DNA of 20,259 bases from JAHJQQ01 sp964458835 (GCA_964458835.1 CAYWKV010000037.1:1-20259); one strand, 5' to 3'; positions 1-8,401 are shown, counted from the stretch's first letter. Numbers and translations are program-made. The notes: generated by a model not told the origin, from the sequence alone.

Positions 1-16
1 TCGGCTCAGGCCGGGG

Positions 17-1942
17 TCAATAGACCTCGTGTGCCGTGTGGTACACGTTGAACTTGCCGGTCGGCGTCACCAGGCCGTCCACCCGGTCGATCGCCTCCAG
101 CGTGACCCCGTCCAGGATGACCACCGCGCCGTCGGTCGCCCAGTCGGACACCCACACCTCGCTGCCGTCCTGGTTGAACTCGAAGTGCGTCGCCTTGCCC
201 GCGGTGGCCACGTCGAAGCACCGGTCCAGCGTGGCGGTCGCCTTGGCATAGGCGCACACCTGGCGGTCATGGTCCGCGCTCAGGGTCATGTCGAACAGCA
301 CCCACGGCGAGTTCGGATGCGTCTTGACGAACAGCGAGCCGGCCGCCGGCAGCGTCACCTCGCGCACCACCTGCCAGGCATGCTCCGGACGGCCCTCGGG
401 ATCGGCGCCATAGATGGATACCTTCGGTTCACCGATGTGTGGCGTGGCATTGACCCAGCCGTAGACGGGGTCGTACCAGTTGGCGCCGCGGCCCGGGTGC
501 GGGGTCGTGCCGGTGTCGATACTGGCTTCGAACTCGCGCTCGGCGACGTCGACGACCACCATCTTGTTGCTGGCGTTGGCGGCGACGATGAAGTAGCGGC
601 CGCTGTGGTCCCAGCCGCCGTCGTGCAGGAAGCGCTCGGTGGCGATGCTGGATACCAGCGGGAAGCCCGGCTGGCTGTAGTCGACCAGGCCGACGTAGCC
701 GCTTTCCTTCATCGCCATGACCCAGGTCGGATCGAACGGCGAGGCGGCGATGACCGCCACGCGCACCTCCGGCAGCACCTCGCCGGTGATGCTCGCCATC
801 GGCAGGTCGTTGCGCGCCAGCGGTTCCAGTGTCAGGCCGTCGTAGACGACGTACTGCGGCGGCCAGTAGCAGCCTTCGATCAGATAGCGGTCCTCGTAGC
901 CTTCGAACTTGCTGCCGTCCACGCTGCGCGCGTCGTGGCAGCCCTTCACGGTGGCCACCACGTTCGGCACCGCGGCCCACAGATCGATGAGGGTGACGAG
1001 ACCGTCGCGGCCGATGGCGTAGTAGTAGCGGCCGGTCGCCGACGCTCGCAGGATGTGCACGGCGAAGCCGACGTCGAGCTGCACCACGCTGTCATGCGTG
1101 TCGCCGTCGAAGATGGTGACCTTGCCGGCATCGCGCTCCACCACCCCGAAGAAGTTCTGCCAGTTGCGGTCGTGCTGCGGCTCCGTCGGGCGCTGACCCA
1201 CCGGCACCAGCAACTGCCAGCTCGCCTGAATGTCCTCCATCGGCAGCGCGGGGGCCTCCGGCGGGGGCAGTTGCAGGAAGGCCGACAGCTTGGTGATGTC
1301 GGCCTCGGTGAGCACTCCGCTGGTGCCGAAGTTCGGCATGCCGCGCGGCGTGCCGTGGCGCAGCAGCGCGGCCAGGCCGTCGGTGCCGATCCACTGCGAG
1401 CGCACCGCGCCGATCTCCGGTCCGGTGGCGCCGGTGCGGTACAGGCCGTGGCAGCCCGCGCAACGGTTGAAATAGAGATCCCTGGCCTGATCGAACTCGG
1501 GATCGGTCAGTGTCACCGGGTCGAGCGGGGCGAGCGGACCCAGTCCGTCCTGGCGGGTGAGGAAGGCCAGCAGATTGTTGATGTCCTGCGTCGACAGATC
1601 GAAGTCGGGCATCACGTAGCCCCATGTGGCCAGCAAGCGGGCACCGTAGCCGGTGTTGGCGGTGGCCCAGACCGGGTCTTGCAGGAACTTACTGACCCAG
1701 CCATCGGCCCCGCGGGTGCTCAGATCGGGGCCGAGATGATCGCCGCGGCCGAAGGTGTGGCAGCCGCTGCAGGTGTTGCGGAACAGGGTCTCGCCGGCGT
1801 TGGGGTTGCCGCTGCTGCCAGGCGGTCCTCCCGGGCCGCGCGCCGCCCAGGCGCTGGAGCAGGCCAGCGGCACCAGCAGTGCGGCTGCGCACAGGTGGGC
1901 GGACCAGCGGTGGAACAAACGGCGAGTCGACAGCGTTTTCAT
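17..1942 (-). CDS. NirS-like cytochrome cd1 with two haem c domains (nitrite reductase family)
   Basis: A 641-residue periplasmic protein. It has a signal peptide (about 1-33, ending near SSAWA), a first haem c domain (CSGCH 58-62, likely axial Met111), a second haem c domain (CAGCH 161-165, Met202 in GMPNFGTSG) and a C-terminal eight-bladed cytochrome d1 propeller (about 265-641). The second haem domain plus propeller resembles NirS, which reduces nitrite to NO in denitrification. The proximal d1 ligand His is at 296 (AVHILRAS). Two further histidines, His440 (FLHDGG) and His482 (PHPGRG), are 42 residues apart, the same spacing as the catalytic pair I recall in Pseudomonas NirS. Retention of both argues for NirS over NirF or NirN, but NirN-like d1-handling roles are not excluded. 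Usual NirS is about 550-600 residues with one haem c, so the first haem domain is extra. The start at 1942 follows AGGAGA at good spacing and begins a clean signal peptide; an upstream in-frame start would add 40 non-signal residues. Confidence 0.88.
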   Translation of the reverse strand: MKTLSTRRLFHRWSAHLCAAALLVPLACSSAWAARGPGGPPGSSGNPNAGETLFRNTCSGCHTFGRGDHLGPDLSTRGADGWVSKFLQDPVWATANTGYGARLLATWGYVMPDFDLSTQDINNLLAFLTRQDGLGPLAPLDPVTLTDPEFDQARDLYFNRCAGCHGLYRTGATGPEIGAVRSQWIGTDGLAALLRHGTPRGMPNFGTSGVLTEADITKLSAFLQLPPPEAPALPMEDIQASWQLLVPVGQRPTEPQHDRNWQNFFGVVERDAGKVTIFDGDTHDSVVQLDVGFAVHILRASATGRYYYAIGRDGLVTLIDLWAAVPNVVATVKGCHDARSVDGSKFEGYEDRYLIEGCYWPPQYVVYDGLTLEPLARNDLPMASITGEVLPEVRVAVIAASPFDPTWVMAMKESGYVGLVDYSQPGFPLVSSIATERFLHDGGWDHSGRYFIVAANASNKMVVVDVAEREFEASIDTGTTPHPGRGANWYDPVYGWVNATPHIGEPKVSIYGADPEGRPEHAWQVVREVTLPAAGSLFVKTHPNSPWVLFDMTLSADHDRQVCAYAKATATLDRCFDVATAGKATHFEFNQDGSEVWVSDWATDGAVVILDGVTLEAIDRVDGLVTPTGKFNVYHTAHEVY

Positions 1943-2091
1943 GCTGATTCTCCTGAAAGGTGTGCTCGGATCGTTGAGGGGGTGCAGCGGCATGGTGGCG
2001 CGCGCGATCCCGGCGCGCATGACCCGTGAGTAGGTGATTGCCGGCCCATCCGGGCCAGTCATTCAGGGAATGTAAGCGGGTGCCGAGAGGG

Positions 2092-2119
2092 CCGGCGCAC
2101 CGGGGCGGTGCGCTGCCGG
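2092..2119. other. GC-rich hairpin between the 74-residue gene and the cd1 gene
   Basis: GCGCACC (2095-2101) and GGTGCGC (2107-2113) form a perfect 7-bp stem with a 5-nt loop, and CCGG/CCGG flanks extend it with a small bulge. It lies in the 224-bp gap between the small gene and the cd1 gene. There is no T-tract, so a rho-independent terminator is doubtful. It could separate the two transcripts or stabilise an upstream 3' end. Confidence 0.4.
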
Positions 2120-2166
2120 GTGGCGTGGAGAGAATGCCGGAAGGCGGGGAGTCGCGGCGGTGACGG

Positions 2167-2391
2167 TCAGTCGAGCACGGGGCCGAGGATGAAGTCCACG
2201 GGCTCGAAGCCGTGATCCTCCAGCACGGCGGCGATGTCTTCCCAGCGGCAGTCGGGGCGGGTCTCCTCGACGCCGGCGATCAGGCCGGTGACATGACGGA
2301 AGGCCTCGTGGCGCTCGAGGTCGGGGGGAATGCGCACCAACCGGATGCGCTCGGCATCGCGGGCAGGCAGGATCATGAAGGTATCTGACAT
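2167..2391 (-). CDS. hypothetical 74-residue acidic protein
   Basis: I do not recognise this family. The product is small and soluble, with no signal peptide, membrane segment or cysteine cluster (only one Cys, in PDCRWED). It has two likely alpha-helical stretches (about 24-42 and 48-60) and an acidic C-terminus ending GPVLD. It is supported as a real gene by a strong ribosome site (GGAGGA five bases before the ATG) and by its position 70 bp downstream of gdhA on the same strand, which suggests a shared transcript. Whether it is linked to glutamate metabolism or to the downstream cytochrome cd1 cannot be told from the sequence. Confidence 0.7.
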   Translation of the reverse strand: MSDTFMILPARDAERIRLVRIPPDLERHEAFRHVTGLIAGVEETRPDCRWEDIAAVLEDHGFEPVDFILGPVLD

Positions 2392-2461
2392 GGGATTCCT
2401 CCGGACGGGCGCGGCGAACGGCGCTCGCCGGCACGGCGGTCGGCCATGACGGCGGCACCGG

Positions 2462-3808
<1,347 letters not shown>

Positions 3809-3845
3809 CTCTTCCTCGATTCACGGTGGGACTGACAGGCGCCGC

Positions 3846-3851
3846 AGTATA
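3846..3851 (-). promoter_or_regulatory. possible sigma70 -10 element for gdhA
   Basis: On the minus strand TATACT lies 38 bases before the gdhA ATG. No convincing -35 hexamer is visible 16-18 bp upstream (nearest TGCGTT), so an activator or an extended -10-like context may be needed. The call rests on one hexamer. Confidence 0.35.
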
Positions 3852-3860
3852 GCCAAGATT

Positions 3861-3887
3861 GCCCGCCGAACGCACCGGGCGGCGGGC
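3861..3887. other. hairpin between the MFS gene and gdhA
   Basis: GCCCGCCG (3861-3868) and CGGCGGGC (3880-3887) form a perfect 8-bp stem with an 11-nt loop. It is placed after the MFS stop codon and just before the gdhA -10. It has no T-tract on the minus strand, so it is at best a weak terminator or insulating structure. Confidence 0.35.
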
Positions 3888-3967
3888 AGGTGCGGGCTTG
3901 ACCTTTGTCGGGCCGCCGGGTGCGGGGGCGGACGGCGGGGCCGGAATTCGCATGCGTCAGGAGGTTT

Positions 3968-5152
3968 TCAGGCCTCTGCGGCCCGCGCCTGCCGCCCGAT
4001 GGCCACGGCCGCCAGCAAGGCGGCGAGCAGCAGGGGTACGACGGCGAGATTCAGCGTGACCCAGCCGAACTGGTTGTAGAGCCAGCCCGCCGACAGCGTC
4101 GCCAGGGCGACCAGCCCGAACACCGCGCTCTCGTTGACGGCCTGGACGCGCAGCTGCTCCGCCGGCCGATAGGTCCGGGTCAGCAGCGCGGTACCGCCGA
4201 TGAAGGCGAAGTTCCAGCCCACGCCCAGCAGCACGAGCGCCGACAGGAAGTGCAGGAATTCGGCACCCGATAGCGCCAGCAGCACGTGTGCCAGCAGCAA
4301 CGTGAACCCCACCTGCATGATGCGCGGCGCACCGTAGCGCCGGATCAGGGCGCCGGTGAAAAAGGAGGGTGCGAACATGCCCACGACGTGCCACTGAATG
4401 ACGGGCGTGACACTGGCGCCCGGCAGCCCGCAGCCGAGCATGGCCAGCGGCGTGGCGGTCATCACCATGATCATCACCGCATAGCCGATGGCCGCACCGA
4501 AGATCGACACGCGCAGAACCGGCTGCGCGAGGATCTCGCCCAACGGCCGGGGCGTGCCGGCCTGCGTGGCTGCGACCCTGGGCAGATCGAGGCGCGAGAG
4601 CAGCGCCAGCGCCAGCAGGCTGAGCCCGCCCTGCGCCAGATACGATCCGGCGAAGGCCTGCTCCGCCATCCAGTCGCGCCCCCATTGGCCGAGCTGAGGT
4701 CCGAGAAACGCCGCGACGATCCCGCCGGCGACCACCAGGGAAATGGCGCGGCTGCCGTGGTCGGCATCGGTGGCCTCGACCGCGGCGAAGCGATAGTAGT
4801 TGGCGAATCCCTGATAGGCGCCGAGCAGGAGATGTCCGGCTACGAAGCCCGCGAAGTACTGTTCCCGCAGCGCCCACGTGCACAGCAGGCTGCCGGCCAC
4901 GCCCAGCGCGGCGCCGAGCATGAAACCGCCGCGCCGTCCGCGGCGGCGCATCAGCATCGCCGCCGGCAGCGAGGCGAGGGCGGTACCGATGACCATCGCC
5001 GCGATCGGCAGGGTGGCCAGCCGCTTGTCGGCGGCCAGGGCATCGCCCAGGATGGCACCCAGGGTCATGGCCATGACAATGGCCGACAGCACCAGCGCCT
5101 GACAGGTGGCGAGGAGCAGGACATTGCCGCGGCCTGGAAAAGGATGCGTCAT
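3968..5152 (-). CDS. major facilitator superfamily (MFS) transporter
   Basis: A 394-residue inner-membrane protein with about 12 hydrophobic helices in two six-helix halves, joined by a more polar loop near 187-208. After helix 2 there is a basic motif-A-like turn (LMRRRGRRGGFMLG, about 67-80) typical of MFS carriers. Helix 4 contains GAYQGFANYYRFAAVEA (about 111-127), a recognisable signature of one MFS subgroup whose substrate I cannot assign. It probably acts as a secondary transporter, importer or exporter unknown. The ATG at 5152 has no clear Shine-Dalgarno, and a direct-repeat sequence abuts it immediately upstream. It is followed on the same strand by gdhA after about 160 bp and a hairpin, so the two are probably transcribed separately. 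Confidence 0.85.
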   Translation of the reverse strand: MTHPFPGRGNVLLLATCQALVLSAIVMAMTLGAILGDALAADKRLATLPIAAMVIGTALASLPAAMLMRRRGRRGGFMLGAALGVAGSLLCTWALREQYFAGFVAGHLLLGAYQGFANYYRFAAVEATDADHGSRAISLVVAGGIVAAFLGPQLGQWGRDWMAEQAFAGSYLAQGGLSLLALALLSRLDLPRVAATQAGTPRPLGEILAQPVLRVSIFGAAIGYAVMIMVMTATPLAMLGCGLPGASVTPVIQWHVVGMFAPSFFTGALIRRYGAPRIMQVGFTLLLAHVLLALSGAEFLHFLSALVLLGVGWNFAFIGGTALLTRTYRPAEQLRVQAVNESAVFGLVALATLSAGWLYNQFGWVTLNLAVVPLLLAALLAAVAIGRQARAAEA

Positions 5153-5370
5153 CCCGAAAACCGCACCCGCCGCGGATGCACACGAAACGACACGGGCGAA
5201 GGTTTTTTAGCCATGAAATCCACGAAACCCACGAAATCCAAAATCTGCCACGGAAAACACGGACAACACCACGATGGCCACGAATCCCACGAAACCTACG
5301 AAACCCACCAGATCACAGCGGTTCCTTCAAACCCGAAAACCGCATGTGCCGCGGAAGTGCACGGGCAACA
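5153..5370. repeat. imperfect direct repeat flanking the 9-bp repeat block
   Basis: Copy 1 (5153-5202) and copy 2 (5332-5370) share CCCGAAAACCGCA exactly, then GCCGCGGA, GCAC and CACGGGC with small gaps. They bracket the ACGAAA-rich block. Copy 1 touches the start codon of the MFS gene. Confidence 0.6.
5211..5313 (+). repeat. degenerate 9-bp tandem repeat, unit CCACGAAAY
   Basis: Units are visible at 5211, 5220, 5229, 5248, 5269, 5278, 5287, 5296 and 5305, with point changes (CCATGAAAT, CCACGAAAC, CCACGGAAA, CCACGAATC, CTACGAAAC). A sequence resembling the left edge recurs inverted at 5459-5484. This resembles the CCACGGAA/CCACGAAA-rich intergenic repeats found in many environmental proteobacteria. 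Confidence 0.75.
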
Positions 5371-5458
5371 CTGACTGACAATGAAACCGCTCACGACGCT
5401 CTGCCTGAGCACCGGTCAGGTGATGCGGGCTGTTGGTGGAGCCTAGCATCTTGCCCGG

Positions 5459-5484
5459 GTTTTCCGTGTGCTTCCGTGGCTGAA
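5459..5484 (-). repeat. inverted partner of the CCACGAAA repeat edge
   Basis: Read on the minus strand this is TTTCAGCCACGGAAGCACAC followed by GGAAAA. It matches the left edge of the repeat block (TTTTTTAGCCATGAAATCCA at 5203-5222), so the two could be the inverted ends of one roughly 280-bp non-autonomous element. Confidence 0.5.
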
Positions 5485-5545
5485 ATGAGTTCCTCGGAAT
5501 CACTGCGCGCCCGGAACGGTTGCTCGCTGGGCCGGCGTGGCGGCG

Positions 5546-5580
5546 AAAAAAAAACGCCTCTGGGTGAATCAGAGGCGTTT
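5546..5580 (-). terminator. rho-independent terminator of tRNA-Ala
   Basis: On the minus strand a perfect 10-bp stem (AACGCCTCTG / CAGAGGCGTT) with a 7-nt loop is followed by a run of nine T. It begins about 9 bases after the tRNA 3' CCA end. Confidence 0.93.
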
Positions 5581-5588
5581 CGGGTAGA

Positions 5589-5664
<76 letters not shown>

Positions 5665-5702
5665 ATGTGGTCTTGCCGGTTGGTCCGGCCCGGGTGCGGC
5701 GC

Positions 5703-5732
5703 ATTCTAGCACCACCTTCCGTCGTCGTGCCA
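5703..5732 (-). promoter_or_regulatory. putative sigma70 promoter of tRNA-Ala
   Basis: On the minus strand the -10 is TAGAAT (5703-5708). The -35 is TGGCAC or CTGGCA at 18-19 bp spacing. A GC-rich discriminator (GCGCCGC) follows the -10, as is usual at stringently controlled stable-RNA promoters. The predicted leader is about 30 nt. Confidence 0.55.
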
Positions 5733-5747
5733 GCGCTTTGCGCGGTG

Positions 5748-6485
5748 TCAGCGGCGCGCCTTCCGGCGCAGCACTTCGCGCTCCAGGTGGGTGACGAAGC
5801 GGCGGAGCGCGTTTTCCTGCTGCGGCCCCAGACTGACGAAGCGCGCACCGATCCGCTGGGTGGGGCGCCGTTCGTCGGTCTGGACGAAGCGTATCTCCAA
5901 CTGCACCCGCAGGGGGTCGCCGGCGGGCGGACGGATCGTGCACCGTTCCAGCACCTGGCCGCGCTCCAGCCGGATGTCGCTGGCGAGATTGAAGCCCATG
6001 CCGCCCAGTGACAGATCGAAGAGCTGCCCTTCGACTTCGGTGTCGGCGTCCAGTTGCAGGTATACCGGGATGTCTTTGTCCAGCACCACCCGGACGCGGT
6101 AGTTCATCCGGCGCTGCAGATAATGAAGCAGGGCGGGCAGCGGTGCGCGGTAGTAGGACACGCCCGAGGCATCGCTGCGGGTCTCGATGTCGCAGGCAAA
6201 GCCGATCTCCACGCCCTGGGACTGGCAGTGAACCTGCAGGCGGCCGGTCTGCTGCGCGAACCGGTGTCCGGCGGTCGGGTTCAGTTCGTCCAGGATGATG
6301 AACTTCTGGTCGGTGTTCACCTGCAGCAGCAGGCTGTTGAAGATGCCGGGGTGGCCGGGCACCTGGACCCTCAGCAGCACACGGTTGTCCAGGATGCGGC
6401 GCAAGAGGCCGGCAATCTGCGGCGGGTGCGTGATCTTCTCGGTCTGACCTTGGTATTCAGAGGTGCTTTCGGGTGAGTCTGCCAT
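5748..6485 (-). CDS. ycgR: YcgR/FlgZ-type PilZ c-di-GMP receptor (flagellar brake)
   Basis: A 245-residue cytoplasmic protein with an N-terminal YcgR (PilZN-like) domain (about 15-115) and a C-terminal PilZ domain (about 120-240). PilZ binds cyclic di-GMP through RRMNYR (Arg126, Arg130) and DLSLGG (Asp157, Ser159, Gly162), the canonical RxxxR and D/NxSxxG elements, so binding is expected. YcgR binds the flagellar motor and slows or biases rotation when c-di-GMP is high. Its place after flgA-flgM-flgN matches flgZ in Pseudomonas. The start at 6485 (MADSPES) is preceded by a G-rich stretch only. An ATG five codons upstream (6500) is possible. Much longer starts would add low-complexity Arg/Pro sequence absent from the family. 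Confidence 0.9.
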   Translation of the reverse strand: MADSPESTSEYQGQTEKITHPPQIAGLLRRILDNRVLLRVQVPGHPGIFNSLLLQVNTDQKFIILDELNPTAGHRFAQQTGRLQVHCQSQGVEIGFACDIETRSDASGVSYYRAPLPALLHYLQRRMNYRVRVVLDKDIPVYLQLDADTEVEGQLFDLSLGGMGFNLASDIRLERGQVLERCTIRPPAGDPLRVQLEIRFVQTDERRPTQRIGARFVSLGPQQENALRRFVTHLEREVLRRKARR

Positions 6486-6625
6486 CGCCCCCGCCGTCAT
6501 CCAACCCGTTGTTGTCCTGGTGCGGATGATACGCACCCCGATCACCAATGGAAATCGGGATCCCCGCGACGCCGTCCGACAGGTCTGGGACGGCCGCCGC
6601 AGGCACGGGGCAGATTGACGAGTGC

Positions 6626-7114
6626 TCAGGCCTTGGCGAGGGTCCGGCTGGGGATGCCGGCGCCCTGGGTGCTGCCGGCGGGACTGTACAACGGAGTGAC
6701 GGGGGTCTGGCCGCGCAGCAGGGTCAGGGCCTGTTGCACATGACGGCGGCTGATGTCGACGACGGCGCCGTTGCGGCGGTTCAGGTGCTGGCACCGCCTG
6801 ATACGTTCCATGAGTTCGGACCAGAGGCGGCCCAGACGTCCCTGTTCATCGCACCAGGCGATGCAGGCCTCGAGCCCGGCACGGTCCCGGGAGAACCCGG
6901 CCGCCGCCACCAGTTCGTTACGGCGTGTTTCGAGGGCTTCGAAGGCCTGCAGCAGTGCCTGCTTGTCCTGCACCAGACGTTCCACCGCCGCGGTGTCACG
7001 GCCGTTCAAGGCCTCGCGTTCCGCCTCCAGCAGCGCCTCCAGCCGGATTGCGCACTCGATTTCCTCCGTCAGCAGGAGGCGCAGTCGATCATGGATTTGG
7101 CGGCGGTCCGACAT
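6626..7114 (-). CDS. flgN: flagellar export chaperone FlgN
   Basis: A 162-residue, largely alpha-helical cytoplasmic protein. FlgN binds the hook-filament junction proteins FlgK and FlgL and brings them to the type III export apparatus. Charged amphipathic helices span about 5-70 and 78-135. The helix NRRNGAVVDISRRHVQQALTLLRG (112-135), followed by the LYSPAGSTQ tail (142-150), is the FlgN C-terminal signature. The gene starts 7 bp after the flgM stop, so the two are co-transcribed. Its clients FlgK and FlgL are encoded at the right end of this window. Confidence 0.92.
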   Translation of the reverse strand: MSDRRQIHDRLRLLLTEEIECAIRLEALLEAEREALNGRDTAAVERLVQDKQALLQAFEALETRRNELVAAAGFSRDRAGLEACIAWCDEQGRLGRLWSELMERIRRCQHLNRRNGAVVDISRRHVQQALTLLRGQTPVTPLYSPAGSTQGAGIPSRTLAKA

Positions 7115-7121
7115 GGGTGGT

Positions 7122-7445
7122 TCAGCTCAGATCGCCCAGCGCCTTTTCCAGGCTCATCAGCTTGCCGGCGATGCGCTCCGGGTCGATCGCGTAACTGCCG
7201 TTGGTCAGCGCGTCCTTGACGGCCGCGACCCGGTCTGCGTCGACCACCGGCTGGGCGGCAACGTTCTGCTCCAGGTCGCGCAGTTGCTGGGCGGCGGTGG
7301 TCAGGCTCACCTGATCGCCGGCAGTCGCTCCGGCTTCTTTCCGGTCCGGCGGCGCCGTGGTCGGCTGCGCGCTGTCGCGGGCCTGCCCGCCGATGTCCTG
7401 GACGTGGGCGGAGGGTGGGGGGAGATGGTTGATTTCGGTTGCCAT
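7122..7445 (-). CDS. flgM: anti-sigma28 factor FlgM
   Basis: A 107-residue protein that holds sigma28 (FliA) inactive until it is exported through the finished hook-basal body. The N-terminal half (1-45) is Pro/Ala/Gln-rich and probably disordered. The C-terminal half carries the sigma-binding region: VSLTTAAQQLRDLE (46-59), then DRVAAVKDALTNGSYAIDPERIAGKLMSLEKAL (71-103). The start at 7445 (MATEINH) has GGAG upstream. The open frame could extend 20 codons further, but that would run into its sigma28 promoter region. It lies 90 bp after flgA. Confidence 0.93.
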   Translation of the reverse strand: MATEINHLPPPSAHVQDIGGQARDSAQPTTAPPDRKEAGATAGDQVSLTTAAQQLRDLEQNVAAQPVVDADRVAAVKDALTNGSYAIDPERIAGKLMSLEKALGDLS

Positions 7446-7486
7446 TCTGAGACTCCGGGAGACTCTGCCTGTTGCTGTTGCATGGC

Positions 7487-7513
7487 GTATCGTCCACCCG
7501 TTCAATAACTTTA
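7487..7513 (-). promoter_or_regulatory. sigma28 (FliA) promoter of flgM
   Basis: On the minus strand: TAAAGTTA, 11-bp spacer, GACGATAC, close to the FliA consensus TAAAGTTT-N11-GCCGATAA. It sits between the flgA stop and the flgM start, about 42 bp before the ATG. It would give FlgM-FlgN(-YcgR) late, self-reporting expression in addition to read-through from flgA. Confidence 0.85.
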
Positions 7514-7535
7514 GTCGCTTTTCCGCTTCCGACGC

Positions 7536-8255
7536 CTAGAGCGTCAGTTTTACGACGCCAGCGGATACGACCCAACCATCGATCACGCGGCCCGAGTTCA
7601 GCGCCCTCACCCGGATGCGCTCCCCTTTGGTGCCATCGCTGATCGCCTCGGCGGCCATTTCCACCTTGATCGGGCCGGCCGCATTGATCAGCGTGACGCG
7701 GTCGCCGCGCCGGATCAGCCGCGGCGCCTTGACCATGGTGGGATTCAGGACGGCGCCGGCCGGCAGGGGGCGGCGGGCGAGCATGCCTTCGATCTGGTCG
7801 AGAGCCTGGAAGTAGCCATAGCCGCTGGCAGAAACGTCGCTCTCCACGATCTGGACATCGGCCGGGGACAGGGGGGCGCCGCGGGCGATCGGGCGGGTGG
7901 TCACCAGTGCCGGAGCCGACACGGCGATATGTGCCTTTACATAGAGAGTCCAGCCGGCATCACCCGGGCAGCGGACACCGACGCTGGCACTGCCGCTCAG
8001 GCGTGCGCCGGGCGGCAGGAACCCCTCCAGAGCCCGGGTGCAGCGTGCCAGGCGCAGACGCGCGTCGAGGCGGCCCATGCGCACCGCCACGTTGCCGCTG
8101 TGCCGGGCGCGCGCGGCTTCCAGCAGGAAGCTGCGGCCAGCCGCGAGAATCTCCGCGTGCGCCTGGATGGCGGATCCCTCCGTCGCACCGGCGGGGGCGG
8201 ACAACCCGCAGACCAGCAGCAGGGCGGCGAAAGCTCGCTGAATGTGTCGCGTCAT
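7536..8255 (-). CDS. flgA: flagellar basal body P-ring formation protein FlgA
   Basis: A 239-residue periplasmic chaperone that helps FlgI assemble into the P ring. The signal peptide is about 1-24 (hydrophobic AALLLVCGLSA, cleavage near AGA-T). A Cys pair (72 and 96) could form a disulfide. The SAF domain starts at about 116 (LVTTRPIARGAPLSPADV), and the tail includes GDRVTLINAAGPIKVEMAAEA with the typical FlgA C-terminus. The start at 8255 is chosen because it gives a clean signal peptide and because the sigma54 promoter at 8299-8314 lies upstream of it; a GTG at 8318 would place the promoter inside the gene. The Shine-Dalgarno is weak. Confidence 0.93.
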   Translation of the reverse strand: MTRHIQRAFAALLLVCGLSAPAGATEGSAIQAHAEILAAGRSFLLEAARARHSGNVAVRMGRLDARLRLARCTRALEGFLPPGARLSGSASVGVRCPGDAGWTLYVKAHIAVSAPALVTTRPIARGAPLSPADVQIVESDVSASGYGYFQALDQIEGMLARRPLPAGAVLNPTMVKAPRLIRRGDRVTLINAAGPIKVEMAAEAISDGTKGERIRVRALNSGRVIDGWVVSAGVVKLTL

Positions 8256-8298
8256 GGGCAATGGCTTCACGGTGTTCTGGAATACGTACGCCCCGCTC

Positions 8299-8314
8299 TG
8301 CAAGTGCCGTGCCT
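8299..8314 (-). promoter_or_regulatory. sigma54 (RpoN) promoter of flgA
   Basis: On the minus strand: AGGCACG, 4 bp, TTGCA. This has exact GG-N10-GC spacing and near-consensus TGGCACG-N4-TTGCW. Transcription would begin near 8288, giving a leader of about 33 nt. It fits FleQ/RpoN control of flgA in Pseudomonas-type hierarchies. Confidence 0.82.
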
Positions 8315-8328
8315 GCACCGGGAACCGA

Positions 8329-8355
8329 TCAAGGAACCTCCGGGGGCGCCGATAC
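8329..8355 (+). promoter_or_regulatory. sigma28 (FliA) promoter of cheV
   Basis: TCAAGGAA, 11-bp spacer, GCCGATAC. The TCAAG and GCCGATA elements match the Pseudomonas FliA consensus. Transcription would start near 8362, about 40 bp before cheV. Confidence 0.8.
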
Positions 8356-8401
8356 CGGGGCAGAACGTGCCGAGGTCATTTCCCCGTCAGGAGAGCAAGT
8401 T

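Larger units (their letters stand above)
5153..5588. other. gene-free region between the MFS gene and tRNA-Ala
   Basis: This 436-bp stretch has no believable coding region; its open frames are by-products of a 9-bp periodic repeat. It holds an imperfect direct repeat (5153-5202 and 5332-5370, both starting CCCGAAAACCGCA), the CCACGAAAY tandem block (5211-5313), an inverted edge-like sequence (5459-5484) and the tRNA terminator (5546-5580). No strong promoter for the MFS gene is evident. Confidence 0.7.

Noticed and set aside
29..2029. Long plus-strand open frame (about 666 codons) opposite the cd1 gene
   Set aside because: It is a GC-driven antisense frame. The minus-strand frame has haem motifs, a signal peptide and NirS-family similarity, while the plus frame is Arg/His/Ala-rich with no recognisable motif.
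5211..5313. CRISPR-like array
   Set aside because: The 9-bp units are contiguous and degenerate, with no spacers of constant length and no cas genes nearby.
6486..6625. Separate promoter for the ycgR/flgZ gene
   Set aside because: No sigma28, sigma54 or convincing sigma70 pair was found in the 140-bp gap. Read-through from flgM-flgN is the simpler reading.
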